A DNA stretch of 64,000 nucleotides, taken from the NCBI RefSeq assembly GCF_040640215.1, contig NZ_JBFABG010000010.1, positions 124,001-188,000 of the forward strand. Direction: 5' to 3'. Source of the DNA: Actinosynnema sp040640215. GTDB taxonomy: Bacteria > Actinomycetota > Actinomycetes > Mycobacteriales > Pseudonocardiaceae. Position numbers and translations under genes: made by a program. Below are positions 40,748 through 48,445 of the stretch, piece by piece (the first letter of the stretch is position 1; every line of letters begins with the position of its first letter). A model generated the notes under the pieces. The model was given only the letters and a program-made list of their open reading frames with translations. It searched no databases and was not told the DNA's origin.

Positions 40748-42112
40748 TCAGCCGACGGGGTGCACGGTGACCGACAGGCCGCCGCGAATCCGCAGCGACA
40801 GCATCGGCTCGGGCACCACCGGTCGGCCGGGCACGGACCGCAGGTCCAGTTCGCGGGTGATCATCGCGAGCGTGAAGACCGCCTCCATCACCCCGAGGTG
40901 GTTGCCCACGCAGAACCGCGGCCCGGCCCCGAACGGCAGGTAGGCGTAGCGCGGCCGGTCGTGCGTGGCCGCCGGGCCGAACCGCTCGGGGTCGAACCGG
41001 TCCGGGCGGTCCCAGAACGCCGGGTGCCGGTGCAGGGTGTACGGGCAGATCAGCACGTCCGCGCCGGCGGGCACGAACCACCCGCCCACCTCGTCGTCGG
41101 CCTGCGCCGCCCGGGGCAGTATCCACACCGGCGGGTACAGCCGCACCACCTCGTCGACCACCATGGCGGTGTAGCGCAGCGCGTGCAGGTCCTCGAAGAC
41201 CGGCGCGCGGTCGCCCAGCACGGCCCGCGCCTCCGCGCGGACCCGCTCCCGCACCTCGGGGTGCCGGTCGAGCAGGTGGAACGCCCAGCCGAGCGTGCTG
41301 GCCGTGGTCTCGTGCCCGGCCAGCATCAGCGTCACCAGCTCGTCGTGCAGCCGGCGGTCGCCGACCGCGCCGTCCCGCTCCTCGGCCACCGACGCCAGCA
41401 CGCGGGAGAGCACGTCGTCGCCGTCCGCGCCGCCGTGCTCGACCCGCCGGGCCGCGAGCTCGTCCACGACCCGGCGCAGCTCCCGGCGCGCCTTGCGGAA
41501 CCGGAGCTGGTGGGGGAGCGGCACCCACATGGGCACCGCGCTCATCGTCACCATCTCGAACATCGCCTGGTCCTGCACCGCCTCGAAGGAACGCCCGATG
41601 TGCTCGAACCGGGACAGGTCCTCGGACAGCAGGGTCCGCCCCAGCACGTCGAGGGTGAGGCCGGTCACCTCCTCGGTCAGGTTGACCGGCGGGCCGCCGA
41701 TCCCGGCCCGCAGCCGGTCGACGAGGCGGCCCGCCGACTCGGCCACCGCGCCGGCCTGCCGGGCGATCCGCTTGTGCTGGAACGCCGGCTGGGTGGCCTT
41801 GCGCTGCTTGCGCCACAGCTCGCCCTCGCTGGTGAGCAGCCCGTCGCCGATCGCGCGGCGGGCGTGCACCAGGCCGATCCCCTTGTGGTAGTCGGCCGCG
41901 TTGTCCGCGAGCACGTGCTTGGCGTGCTCGGGGTGGTTGAAGAAGTACAGCGTCTTGGGCCCGATGGCCATCCGGACGGCGTCGCCGTACCGCTCGGCCG
42001 CCGAGGTCATCAAGGTCAGCCGGTCCCCGGCGAGTTGCCTGAGCAGGCCCAGGGTCGCCCTGCGCGGTGGTCCCGGCGGTGTGCGCCGGACGTGGGCCGT
42101 GGTGGACGTCAT
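40748..42112 (-). CDS. Cytochrome P450 of the enediyne core operon (SgcE7 position)
   Basis: 454 residues; ATG at 42112 overlaps the UnbU stop as ATGA. The I-helix is MLAGHETTASTLGW, ExxR is DEVVRLYPPVW, and the heme loop is FGAGPRFCVGNHLGVMEA. N-terminal TPPGPPRRATLGLLRQLAGDRL and KHVLADNAADYHKG place it among CYP102/CYP4-like bacterial P450s, distinct from the other three here. It is the last gene of the membrane protein-DUF1702-DUF1702-UnbV-UnbU-P450 operon. Core oxidation of the enediyne precursor, as proposed for E7-type P450s, is the best guess. Confidence 0.92.
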   Translation of the reverse strand: MTSTTAHVRRTPPGPPRRATLGLLRQLAGDRLTLMTSAAERYGDAVRMAIGPKTLYFFNHPEHAKHVLADNAADYHKGIGLVHARRAIGDGLLTSEGELWRKQRKATQPAFQHKRIARQAGAVAESAGRLVDRLRAGIGGPPVNLTEEVTGLTLDVLGRTLLSEDLSRFEHIGRSFEAVQDQAMFEMVTMSAVPMWVPLPHQLRFRKARRELRRVVDELAARRVEHGGADGDDVLSRVLASVAEERDGAVGDRRLHDELVTLMLAGHETTASTLGWAFHLLDRHPEVRERVRAEARAVLGDRAPVFEDLHALRYTAMVVDEVVRLYPPVWILPRAAQADDEVGGWFVPAGADVLICPYTLHRHPAFWDRPDRFDPERFGPAATHDRPRYAYLPFGAGPRFCVGNHLGVMEAVFTLAMITRELDLRSVPGRPVVPEPMLSLRIRGGLSVTVHPVG

Positions 42113-43116
42113 GTCCGCACGACCTCGCTCCCCTTCGGCACGCCGTTGCCCGATACGTCCACAGTGGACGGTCCGGCCGCCGGCACCTCGCCGGCCGGTG
42201 CCGCCTGCTGCTGCTCGCGTTCGAGCCGGGCGCGCTCCACGACGTGCAGCGCCCACAGGAAACCACCGCGGCACAGGCACACGATCGCCGTGGCGAAGAA
42301 GATCCCGTACGGGATGCTCATGCCCATCAGCACGCCGTACACCGCCGCCACCCCGCCGCCGAACGCGATCTGCGACGCCGGGCGGGACGGGCTGGTGCCC
42401 GGGTCGGTCACCATGTAGTTGGTGAACAGCACGAACGCGACACCGGTCATCATGCCCAGCCCGGCCGGGATCGAGACGTCGAGCAGCACGCCGCGGATCA
42501 CCGCCTGGAGCGCGAACCCGACCAGCCAGGCCATGATCAGCCACAGCCGGCCGGTCAGCATCCCGTTGAGCATGGTGCCCGCGACCACGATGATCACCGG
42601 GATCAGCCAGTCGACGACCGTGCCGACGTTCTCGGTGAAGTGGTAGGGCGGTGCGATGGACGCCCACGGGAACACCAGCAGGATCACCACGATGCCGAAG
42701 TTCGACGGGTTCATGAAGTGCCGCAGCCGGCCCCGGACCGGGACGCGCAGCACCCACTTCGCGCCGACCGCGACGGTGACGCCGAAGATCATCGCCCACA
42801 CGTTGTCGTTGACGTAGATGAGCATGTTCATGGCGAGGCTGGTGATGTGCGCGGGGAAGAGGAACTCCGCCAGGCCCCGGAACCCGTTGCCCGCGAACCT
42901 CGGCGCGCGGCCGTCCTGCCGCGCGGAGACCGTCTCCAGCCCGATCTCCACGGCGTAGCCGGTGGCCAGCGCGATGAACGGCCACAGCCACGGCTGCTCG
43001 AAGCCCAGGACCGTGTAGCCCAGGACGTTGAAGACGGTGATGGAGATCGCGAAGCGCCGGAGCGCGGTGACGACCTTCGGGTCGTGGCGCGGCGGGCTCG
43101 GTGTCGTCTCGGCCAT
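42109..43116 (-). CDS. unbU: Enediyne biosynthesis protein UnbU (multi-pass membrane protein)
   Basis: 335 residues from ATG at 43116, one base after the UnbV stop. About nine hydrophobic helices, with GYAVEIGLETVSARQDG, FLFPAHITSLAMNMLIYVNDNVWAMIFGV, MNPSNFGIVVILLVFP and GMMTGVAFVLFTNYMVTDPGTSP. The last two resemble the flavin-attachment and quinone-region motifs (NPSN, TDP) of RnfD/NqrB membrane redox subunits. UnbU is one of the unknown proteins conserved with PksE in enediyne clusters. An electron-transfer role with flavin is suggested by the resemblance, not shown. A polar C-terminal tail of about 40 residues follows the last helix. Confidence 0.9.
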   Translation of the reverse strand: MAETTPSPPRHDPKVVTALRRFAISITVFNVLGYTVLGFEQPWLWPFIALATGYAVEIGLETVSARQDGRAPRFAGNGFRGLAEFLFPAHITSLAMNMLIYVNDNVWAMIFGVTVAVGAKWVLRVPVRGRLRHFMNPSNFGIVVILLVFPWASIAPPYHFTENVGTVVDWLIPVIIVVAGTMLNGMLTGRLWLIMAWLVGFALQAVIRGVLLDVSIPAGLGMMTGVAFVLFTNYMVTDPGTSPSRPASQIAFGGGVAAVYGVLMGMSIPYGIFFATAIVCLCRGGFLWALHVVERARLEREQQQAAPAGEVPAAGPSTVDVSGNGVPKGSEVVRT

Positions 43117-43117
43117 G

Positions 43118-45064
43118 TCACTTCTCCTCGGCCTGGTCGCCGAGCTGGATGTCGTGCCAGCCCGCGGACAGCGTCTTGTCCTGCTCGTGGACGGTCCCGT
43201 CGCGGTCGCGCCAGGTGAGGCGCACCTCGACCGGACCGGTGGCGTCGCCGAGTCCGAAGTGGACCTCGTGGCTGCGCTTGCCGGAGTGGCCGCTGCCGCC
43301 GTCGACCCGGTTGACCTGCCTGCGCCCGTCCGGCGTCGTCACGGTCACCTGCGCGCCGATCGCGGGGGAGCCGGGGGTGTCGCCGCCGCCCTCGCGGGTC
43401 AGCCGCAGGCCCAGGAAGCCCCGGTCGGACGTGCCGGTGTTGTGGTAGAAGACCGGGTCCGCCCACTGGCGGGAGACCGCCATGTCCAGCCGGCCGTCGC
43501 CGTCCACGTCACCGGTCGCGATGCCGCGGGTGGGCACCGGGACGTCCAACCCCAGCGACGGGGCCAGGTCGGTGTAGCGCTCGTCCTGGTTCTTCACGAA
43601 CAGGTGGAACCGCTGGCTGCCCCCGATGTCGTCGCCGGCCGTCAGGTACGGCCACCACAGCGGGTCGGACAGCAGCGAGTCGTTGGCGGTGGCCAGTTCC
43701 TGGAGCTGCGGCCAGCGGTTCACGTCGCCCTTGACGAAGCCGGTGGCCTGCGCGACCTCCAGCTCCCCGCTGTTGTCGAAGTCCGCGAGCTTCACGTCCC
43801 ACCCCCACCCGGACCAGGCGAGCTGGAGCGGTGCGCTCCGGTCCTCCCACGGCGCGACGCCCCGGTCCAGGTCCGCCTTGATCGCCCCGGTGTCGCCGGA
43901 GGTGCTCATCCAGGCGAAGTGGCTCTCCTCGATGCCGAACGACGTGGTGATGTTGCTGACGTACATGTCGTAGACGCCGTCGCCGTTGAGGTCGCCGAAG
44001 TCCACGCCCATGCCCTTGAACGAGTCGTGGCCGACGTTCTTGGACTTGGGCTCCATCGGGCCGCGCGCGCCCTCGACCGGCGCGAACCGGAAGTGGCCCG
44101 GCGTGGACAGGTTGTGCAGCATCCGGTCCGGGCCGAAGTCGTGCGCCAGGTAGAGCTCCGGCAGCAGGTCGCCGTCCACGTCGGTGGCGCTGGACGCCAG
44201 CGCCCAGCCCTTCGAGGCGTCCCGCGGGATCGCCTCCTCGTCGGGCTCGAACCGCGCGGTCGGGGTCGTGCCCGACGTGCCGCCGGTCCAGCGGAAGACG
44301 TAGTCCTCGCCGCCGTTGAGCGCCATCGACATCGAGTGGTTCATCGCGACGCCGGAGTCCTTGGAGGGGTCGAGCACCGGGCCGTGCGGGAAGTAGTTGC
44401 CGATGTAGACGTCGTCGTGGCCGTCGCCGTCGAAGTCCGCGACGGTGGCCGAGTTCGTGTTCCACTCCGGACCGGAGTACCGGCCGCCGGCCGCGCCGGG
44501 CACCAGCTCGGTGGGCGTGTAGGTGTCGGCGGTCAGCCCCGTCGCGCCCTCCCGGGCCAGGTGCAGGATCGGCGTGCGGCCCCACAGGTAGACCAGGAGG
44601 TCGATCCGGCCGTCCTCGTTGAAGTCGCCGGGCACGCAGCCCATCGGGGCCATCACGTCGTTGACCGGCAGCGCGCCGGAGCTCAGGGCGAACGGCGGGT
44701 AGCGCGGCTGCCGGCCCGCCTCGGGCGCGGGCGTGACGACGACCTGGTCGATCCGCACGTCCACGAAGCAGATGTCGTTGGACAGCCCGTCGCCGTCGAG
44801 GTCGTTGAGCGCGATGGCCGAGCCGACCGAGGAGATCCACGCGTCGATGTGCCGGTAGTCCTGGTTGACCTTGCGCACGGACTGCTGGGTGTAGCCGCCG
44901 GGCAGCGCGATCGACTCGGCCGCGAAACCGAAGTGCGAGGCCAGGTCGCGCTTCTCGGCGGCCGACGACTCGGGCAGCCGGGCCACCGCGAAGGTGGCGG
45001 CGACCAGCACCAGCGCGATGATGCCGGGAAGCTGCCGGCGCAGCCAACCTGCGGTGCCGCTCAC
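43118..45064 (-). CDS. unbV: Enediyne biosynthesis protein UnbV (VCBS/FG-GAP repeats, ASPIC/UnbV domain)
   Basis: 648 residues from GTG at 45064, which overlaps the DUF1702 stop (GTGA). An N-terminal hydrophobic helix, LPGIIALVLVAATFAVA, serves as signal or anchor, so the body is outside the cytoplasm. At least six calcium-binding repeats are visible: DLDGDGLSND, DFNEDGRID, DFDGDGHDD, DVDGDLLPE, DLNGDGVYD and DVDGDGRLD, forming a beta-propeller. The C-terminal ASPIC/UnbV segment has GFLGLRL and HFGLGDATGPVEVRLTWRDG-like strands. The family is conserved with PksE but has no established reaction. An extracytoplasmic place for an enediyne core protein is itself striking. Confidence 0.93.
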   Translation of the reverse strand: MSGTAGWLRRQLPGIIALVLVAATFAVARLPESSAAEKRDLASHFGFAAESIALPGGYTQQSVRKVNQDYRHIDAWISSVGSAIALNDLDGDGLSNDICFVDVRIDQVVVTPAPEAGRQPRYPPFALSSGALPVNDVMAPMGCVPGDFNEDGRIDLLVYLWGRTPILHLAREGATGLTADTYTPTELVPGAAGGRYSGPEWNTNSATVADFDGDGHDDVYIGNYFPHGPVLDPSKDSGVAMNHSMSMALNGGEDYVFRWTGGTSGTTPTARFEPDEEAIPRDASKGWALASSATDVDGDLLPELYLAHDFGPDRMLHNLSTPGHFRFAPVEGARGPMEPKSKNVGHDSFKGMGVDFGDLNGDGVYDMYVSNITTSFGIEESHFAWMSTSGDTGAIKADLDRGVAPWEDRSAPLQLAWSGWGWDVKLADFDNSGELEVAQATGFVKGDVNRWPQLQELATANDSLLSDPLWWPYLTAGDDIGGSQRFHLFVKNQDERYTDLAPSLGLDVPVPTRGIATGDVDGDGRLDMAVSRQWADPVFYHNTGTSDRGFLGLRLTREGGGDTPGSPAIGAQVTVTTPDGRRQVNRVDGGSGHSGKRSHEVHFGLGDATGPVEVRLTWRDRDGTVHEQDKTLSAGWHDIQLGDQAEEK

Positions 45065-46041
45065 GTGCCGACCCCTTCCTGGTGGACGAACTGCCGGGCG
45101 GTGCTCTGCCGCCAGGTCTCGAACGCGGGCACCGCGCCGTCGACGACGGGCGGTCCGGGCCGCACGTCCCGGGTGATCCGGGCCGCCTGCTCCGGCGTGG
45201 TGCCGCAGAAGACCCGGGTGGCGAGGCCGGTGTGCGGGACCAGCAGGCCCGCCTTGACCCGGGCCTCGGCGGCGAACGCGCTCGCCTGGGCGACCAGGGG
45301 CGCGTGCCGGCCCGCGCGGTGCCGCAGCAGCACCAGTTCGTCCTCGGACCCGCCGCCCGCGTACGTGGCCGCCAGACCCGCACCCGCGTACAGGTCCTCG
45401 TGCCGGTGCTCGGCGAACCGGTCGATCAGGTCCGCGACGTGCTGGGCGTCGGTGCCCCCGACGAACCACATCGCGCGCCCGATGCCCTGGTCCACCGCGC
45501 GGTTGGCGTACGCGCGCGGACCGGCCGCCGGCCACGGGAACCGGGGGTCGACGTACTGGTGGTGCACGTACTGCCCGGTCTTGAAGTACGCCTGGTGGAA
45601 GCCGTACCCGTCGAGCACCAGCCAGCGCAGCAGCGGGTCGGTCCGCACCTCGGCGGGCCAGCGGAAGCGGGGCAGCCGGGCCATTCCCCAGCCGATCCCG
45701 ACGTAGACCATGTACACGTGGTCGGCGGCGCGTCCCGCGAGGAACTCCTCGACGTGCCGGCGGTGGCCGAAGGGCAGCCCGTCCAGGACCGCGAAGCCCA
45801 TGCCGGCACCCTCGTAGGCGAATCCCCGGAACTGGGCCGGGAGCGTGTCGAGCCGGTCCTCGGCGTCCCCCGGGCGGCGCGCCTCGACGGCGTACGCGTA
45901 CCCGGTGAGGAACATCCGGCCGACGGTTTCCAGCAGTTCCCTGGACGCCTCGTCCTTCACCCGGAACCCGCGTTTCGCGAGCGAGGTCTCGGCTGCGTCA
46001 GGAGTCAGTACACGGCGCCGCAAGGCGCGCAGAACACTCAC
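45061..46041 (-). CDS. unbL: DUF1702 family enediyne protein (UnbL-like), copy 1
   Basis: About 326 residues from GTG at 46041, preceded by GGAGGGGACCAAG; an upstream TTG at 46056 is less likely. Family features: RGFAYEGAGMGFAVLD, HVYMVYVGIGWGMARLPRF, WLVLDGYGFHQAYFKT, RAVDQGIGRAMWFVGG, LYAGAGLAATYAGG and the ending PAFETWRQSTARQF. It aligns over its full length with copy 2 directly upstream. DUF1702 proteins occur as UnbL next to UnbV and UnbU in enediyne clusters; the reaction is unknown. Conserved His, Tyr and Trp residues in the central motifs are candidates for function. Confidence 0.88.
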   Translation of the reverse strand: MSVLRALRRRVLTPDAAETSLAKRGFRVKDEASRELLETVGRMFLTGYAYAVEARRPGDAEDRLDTLPAQFRGFAYEGAGMGFAVLDGLPFGHRRHVEEFLAGRAADHVYMVYVGIGWGMARLPRFRWPAEVRTDPLLRWLVLDGYGFHQAYFKTGQYVHHQYVDPRFPWPAAGPRAYANRAVDQGIGRAMWFVGGTDAQHVADLIDRFAEHRHEDLYAGAGLAATYAGGGSEDELVLLRHRAGRHAPLVAQASAFAAEARVKAGLLVPHTGLATRVFCGTTPEQAARITRDVRPGPPVVDGAVPAFETWRQSTARQFVHQEGVGT

Positions 46042-46158
46042 CTTGGTCCCCTCCAATGTCCGGAAACCGGTGACCGGACGGCTGATGGGAAAATCGTCGC
46101 AGCGAATCCGGTGGGCGGTCTACTCCGTGCGTGCGCTCCGGTTACGCGGGAATGCGCA

Positions 46159-47148
46159 TCAGGTCGGCGTGCCCCGCCGGGCTCCGCTGAAATGCGCACG
46201 GATTCGGCTGCGCCAGGTCTCGTAGGGAGGTACCGGGCCGCTCTCGTCGAGTCCTCCGGCGGTCGCGTCGACCAGTTCCACCGCGGCCTGCGGGGTGCCC
46301 CCGGTAAACGCGTCCACGGCGATCGTGCTGTGTTCCGGCACGAATCCCGCATGAATCCGGGCCTTCGCCGCGAACACCGCGCCGAGCGCGAGTTCGGCGC
46401 GGTGCTCCCCGGCCGCGCCGGTCAGCGCGGCGAGTTCGGCGGGCGTGCCGCCCCCGGCGAACGTCGCGGCCAGGCCGACGCCGCTCCACAGGTCCGCCCG
46501 CCGCGCCGGGGCGAACCGCCGCACGGCCGCCGCGACCTCCGCGCAGCGCGCGCCGTGGATGAACCACAGCGCCCGCCCGATGCCCTGGTCCACCGCGCGC
46601 GGGAAGTAGTCGGCACGGCCCTGCCACGGGTAGGGCGCGGGCACGCGCTGCTCGTCCACCCACGTGCGGGTGTGGAAGTAGGCCAGGTCGAAGCCGTAGC
46701 CGTCGACGGCCAGCCAGCTCACGACCGGGTGGTACGGCGAGCCGGACAGGTCCGGCACCACCTTGCGCCACAGACCGCGCGGCAGGCGCGCCATCGCGAA
46801 CCCGATGCCGATGTAGGCCACGAAGAGGTGGTCCGCACCGCTGCCGGTCAGCAGGTCGCGCACCCGCGTGCCGCGCCCCACCACGTCGCGGATGGTGAAC
46901 GCCATGACCGCGCCCTCGTGGGCGAAGCCGCGCAGCGCGGGGTTTACGAACCCGAGCCGGCGCTCCACCTCCCACCCGTCGCGGGAGTCGATGCCCCACT
47001 CGAAGCCGCAGACGACCGACTGCGGGACGGCCTCCAGCCGCGCGGCGTGCTCCGACGACGCGCCGGGGAAGCCGCGCGCGCGGAAAGCCACCTCCTCCAG
47101 CGACGGGGCGAGCACCAACCGGCGCAGCGAGCCGAGCGTGGTCGACAT
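46159..47148 (-). CDS. DUF1702 family enediyne protein, copy 2
   Basis: 329 residues from ATG at 47148. Shares with copy 1 the motifs RGFAHEGAVMAFTIRD, HLFVAYIGIGFAMARLPRG, WLAVDGYGFDLAYFHT, RAVDQGIGRALWFIHG, LWSGVGLAATFAGG and the final PPYETWRSRIRAHF. The two have clearly diverged, so this is an old duplication. Acting as a heterodimer or on successive intermediates is a reasonable inference. A 117-base gap (46042-46158) separates it from copy 1 and holds an A-rich GGGAAAATCG patch that could be an internal promoter. Downstream of the membrane-protein gene in the same direction. Confidence 0.87.
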   Translation of the reverse strand: MSTTLGSLRRLVLAPSLEEVAFRARGFPGASSEHAARLEAVPQSVVCGFEWGIDSRDGWEVERRLGFVNPALRGFAHEGAVMAFTIRDVVGRGTRVRDLLTGSGADHLFVAYIGIGFAMARLPRGLWRKVVPDLSGSPYHPVVSWLAVDGYGFDLAYFHTRTWVDEQRVPAPYPWQGRADYFPRAVDQGIGRALWFIHGARCAEVAAAVRRFAPARRADLWSGVGLAATFAGGGTPAELAALTGAAGEHRAELALGAVFAAKARIHAGFVPEHSTIAVDAFTGGTPQAAVELVDATAGGLDESGPVPPYETWRSRIRAHFSGARRGTPT

Positions 47149-47188
47149 GGGCAGAGCACCCCCGGGGGTCGGGTTCCGCGCGGCGGGG

Positions 47189-48112
47189 TCAGCCCACCCA
47201 CGGTGCGATCGGGTACCACGGGAGGACGCCCCGGCCGGCGAGCAGCCGGACGTCCCAGTACAGGACGGTGAAGACGCCCGCGGTGATCAAGGTGGCGGCG
47301 GTGATCGCCGCCGTGCGGGAGGGCGTCGCGGTCGCCCACCGCCGCAGCCGGCCGCCGAACGCGCCGAGCAGCAGGAACAGCACGGCCATGACCGCGATGT
47401 TGCCCACCGACTGGAGGACGAACGCGGTCGCGCCGTACAGCGGGTTCCCGCTCTCGGCGGCGTCCCGGAACATCCGGCGGAACAGCGGGAACGGCCGGCC
47501 GATCAGGAAGCCGCCGATCAGCACGCCCAGGACCACCGTCCGGGCGGCGGGGCGGCGGCGGAACGGGTCGGGCACCAGGCCGAGCGCGGCCAGCCCGAGG
47601 TAGACCATGGCCAGGCCGATGACGCCGAACACGACCAGGGACTGGACCGCGCGCCCGCTGAGCACGCCGGCCTGCGCCGGGGCGGTGTCGAACTGCGGCA
47701 TCCGGGTGCCGACCAGGCCGACCAGCGCGCCGTAGAGCGCGGCGACCGGGATCATCCCGGCGGCCAGCAGGCCCAGCGGCGACAGGGCGGCGCGCAGCCT
47801 GGCCCACCGGCCGCCCGCCGCGTCGAGCATGGGGGCGACCGCGCCGAACGCCGCGATGTTGCACGCGGTGAACGTGCCCGCGAGGCCGCTGACGAACGCG
47901 AACACGACGCCCGCCGTGACACCGGTGATGGGCGTGGCCTTCGCGTCGTGGCCGAGCAGCGCGTTGGCCACGTTGTCGCCGATGGTCGCGTCCACGAACG
48001 CGGCGGACCACGCGACGGAGAGCAGGAACCCGGCCAGCGCGGCGAACAGCACCACGGCCCACCGCCGGCGCGGCACCGCGCCCGTCCGGATCACGGCTGC
48101 GGTGCGCGTCAT
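47189..48112 (-). CDS. Multi-pass membrane protein at head of enediyne core operon
   Basis: 307 residues from ATG at 48112 behind GAGGACCG. About seven hydrophobic helices: WAVVLFAALAGFLLSVAWSAAFV, VTAGVVFAFVSGLAGTFTACNIAAFGAV, LGLLAAGMIPVAALYGALVGLVG, LVVFGVIGLAMVYLGLAALGLV and others. The GLAGTFTACNIAAFG segment with Cys-Asn resembles the TCNxAxF-type motifs of DsbD/CcdA-like redox membrane proteins, but the similarity is weak. Related membrane proteins accompany the Unb genes in other enediyne clusters. It heads the leftward core operon, with element G 87 bases upstream, and diverges from PksE. Confidence 0.75.
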   Translation of the reverse strand: MTRTAAVIRTGAVPRRRWAVVLFAALAGFLLSVAWSAAFVDATIGDNVANALLGHDAKATPITGVTAGVVFAFVSGLAGTFTACNIAAFGAVAPMLDAAGGRWARLRAALSPLGLLAAGMIPVAALYGALVGLVGTRMPQFDTAPAQAGVLSGRAVQSLVVFGVIGLAMVYLGLAALGLVPDPFRRRPAARTVVLGVLIGGFLIGRPFPLFRRMFRDAAESGNPLYGATAFVLQSVGNIAVMAVLFLLLGAFGGRLRRWATATPSRTAAITAATLITAGVFTVLYWDVRLLAGRGVLPWYPIAPWVG

Positions 48113-48445
48113 CGGTCCTCCTCGGCGGGATTCCGGTCGTGCGCCGGCCGGCTGGGTTCGAGTGCGTTCCCAGCATCCGCCCCGGTCGTGCGGAAAATCT
48201 TCTCCGAGGATGCGCAGTCGTTCCGCCGGGCGGCGCACGCCGGTGCCCCGGAGCCGTCGCCGGGACACCGGGAAATAAAAATCACGCTGTTATGGAAAGC
48301 GCAGGTCGGAGGGCATGATCGGAGTAGCAAACCCGCCGGCGGCTCCGGCACGATAGGTCTCGCACGCATTCTTCGATGTGCCGTGCCGATTGTCCGGGTG
48401 CGGCGTTCCCGTCGAGGTCCGAACGGAGTCGCGGAGACGGTGAAA
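48113..48445. promoter_or_regulatory. Divergent promoter region of the enediyne core, with cluster element G
   Basis: 333 bases without a gene. Element G, CTTCTCCGAGGATGC, is at 48199-48213, 87 bases upstream of the leftward membrane-protein start and 233 bases before PksE. It is preceded by GGAAAAT. A second AT-rich patch, GGGAAATAAAAATCACG followed by TGTTATGG (48280-48304), could hold the rightward PksE promoter. PksE itself has GGAG at 48433-48436. Confidence 0.6.

Noticed and set aside
46088..46112. Possible ninth copy of the cluster element upstream of DUF1702 copy 1
   Set aside because: It shares the flanking GGAAAATC with element G but only about half of the 15 core positions, so it was not counted.
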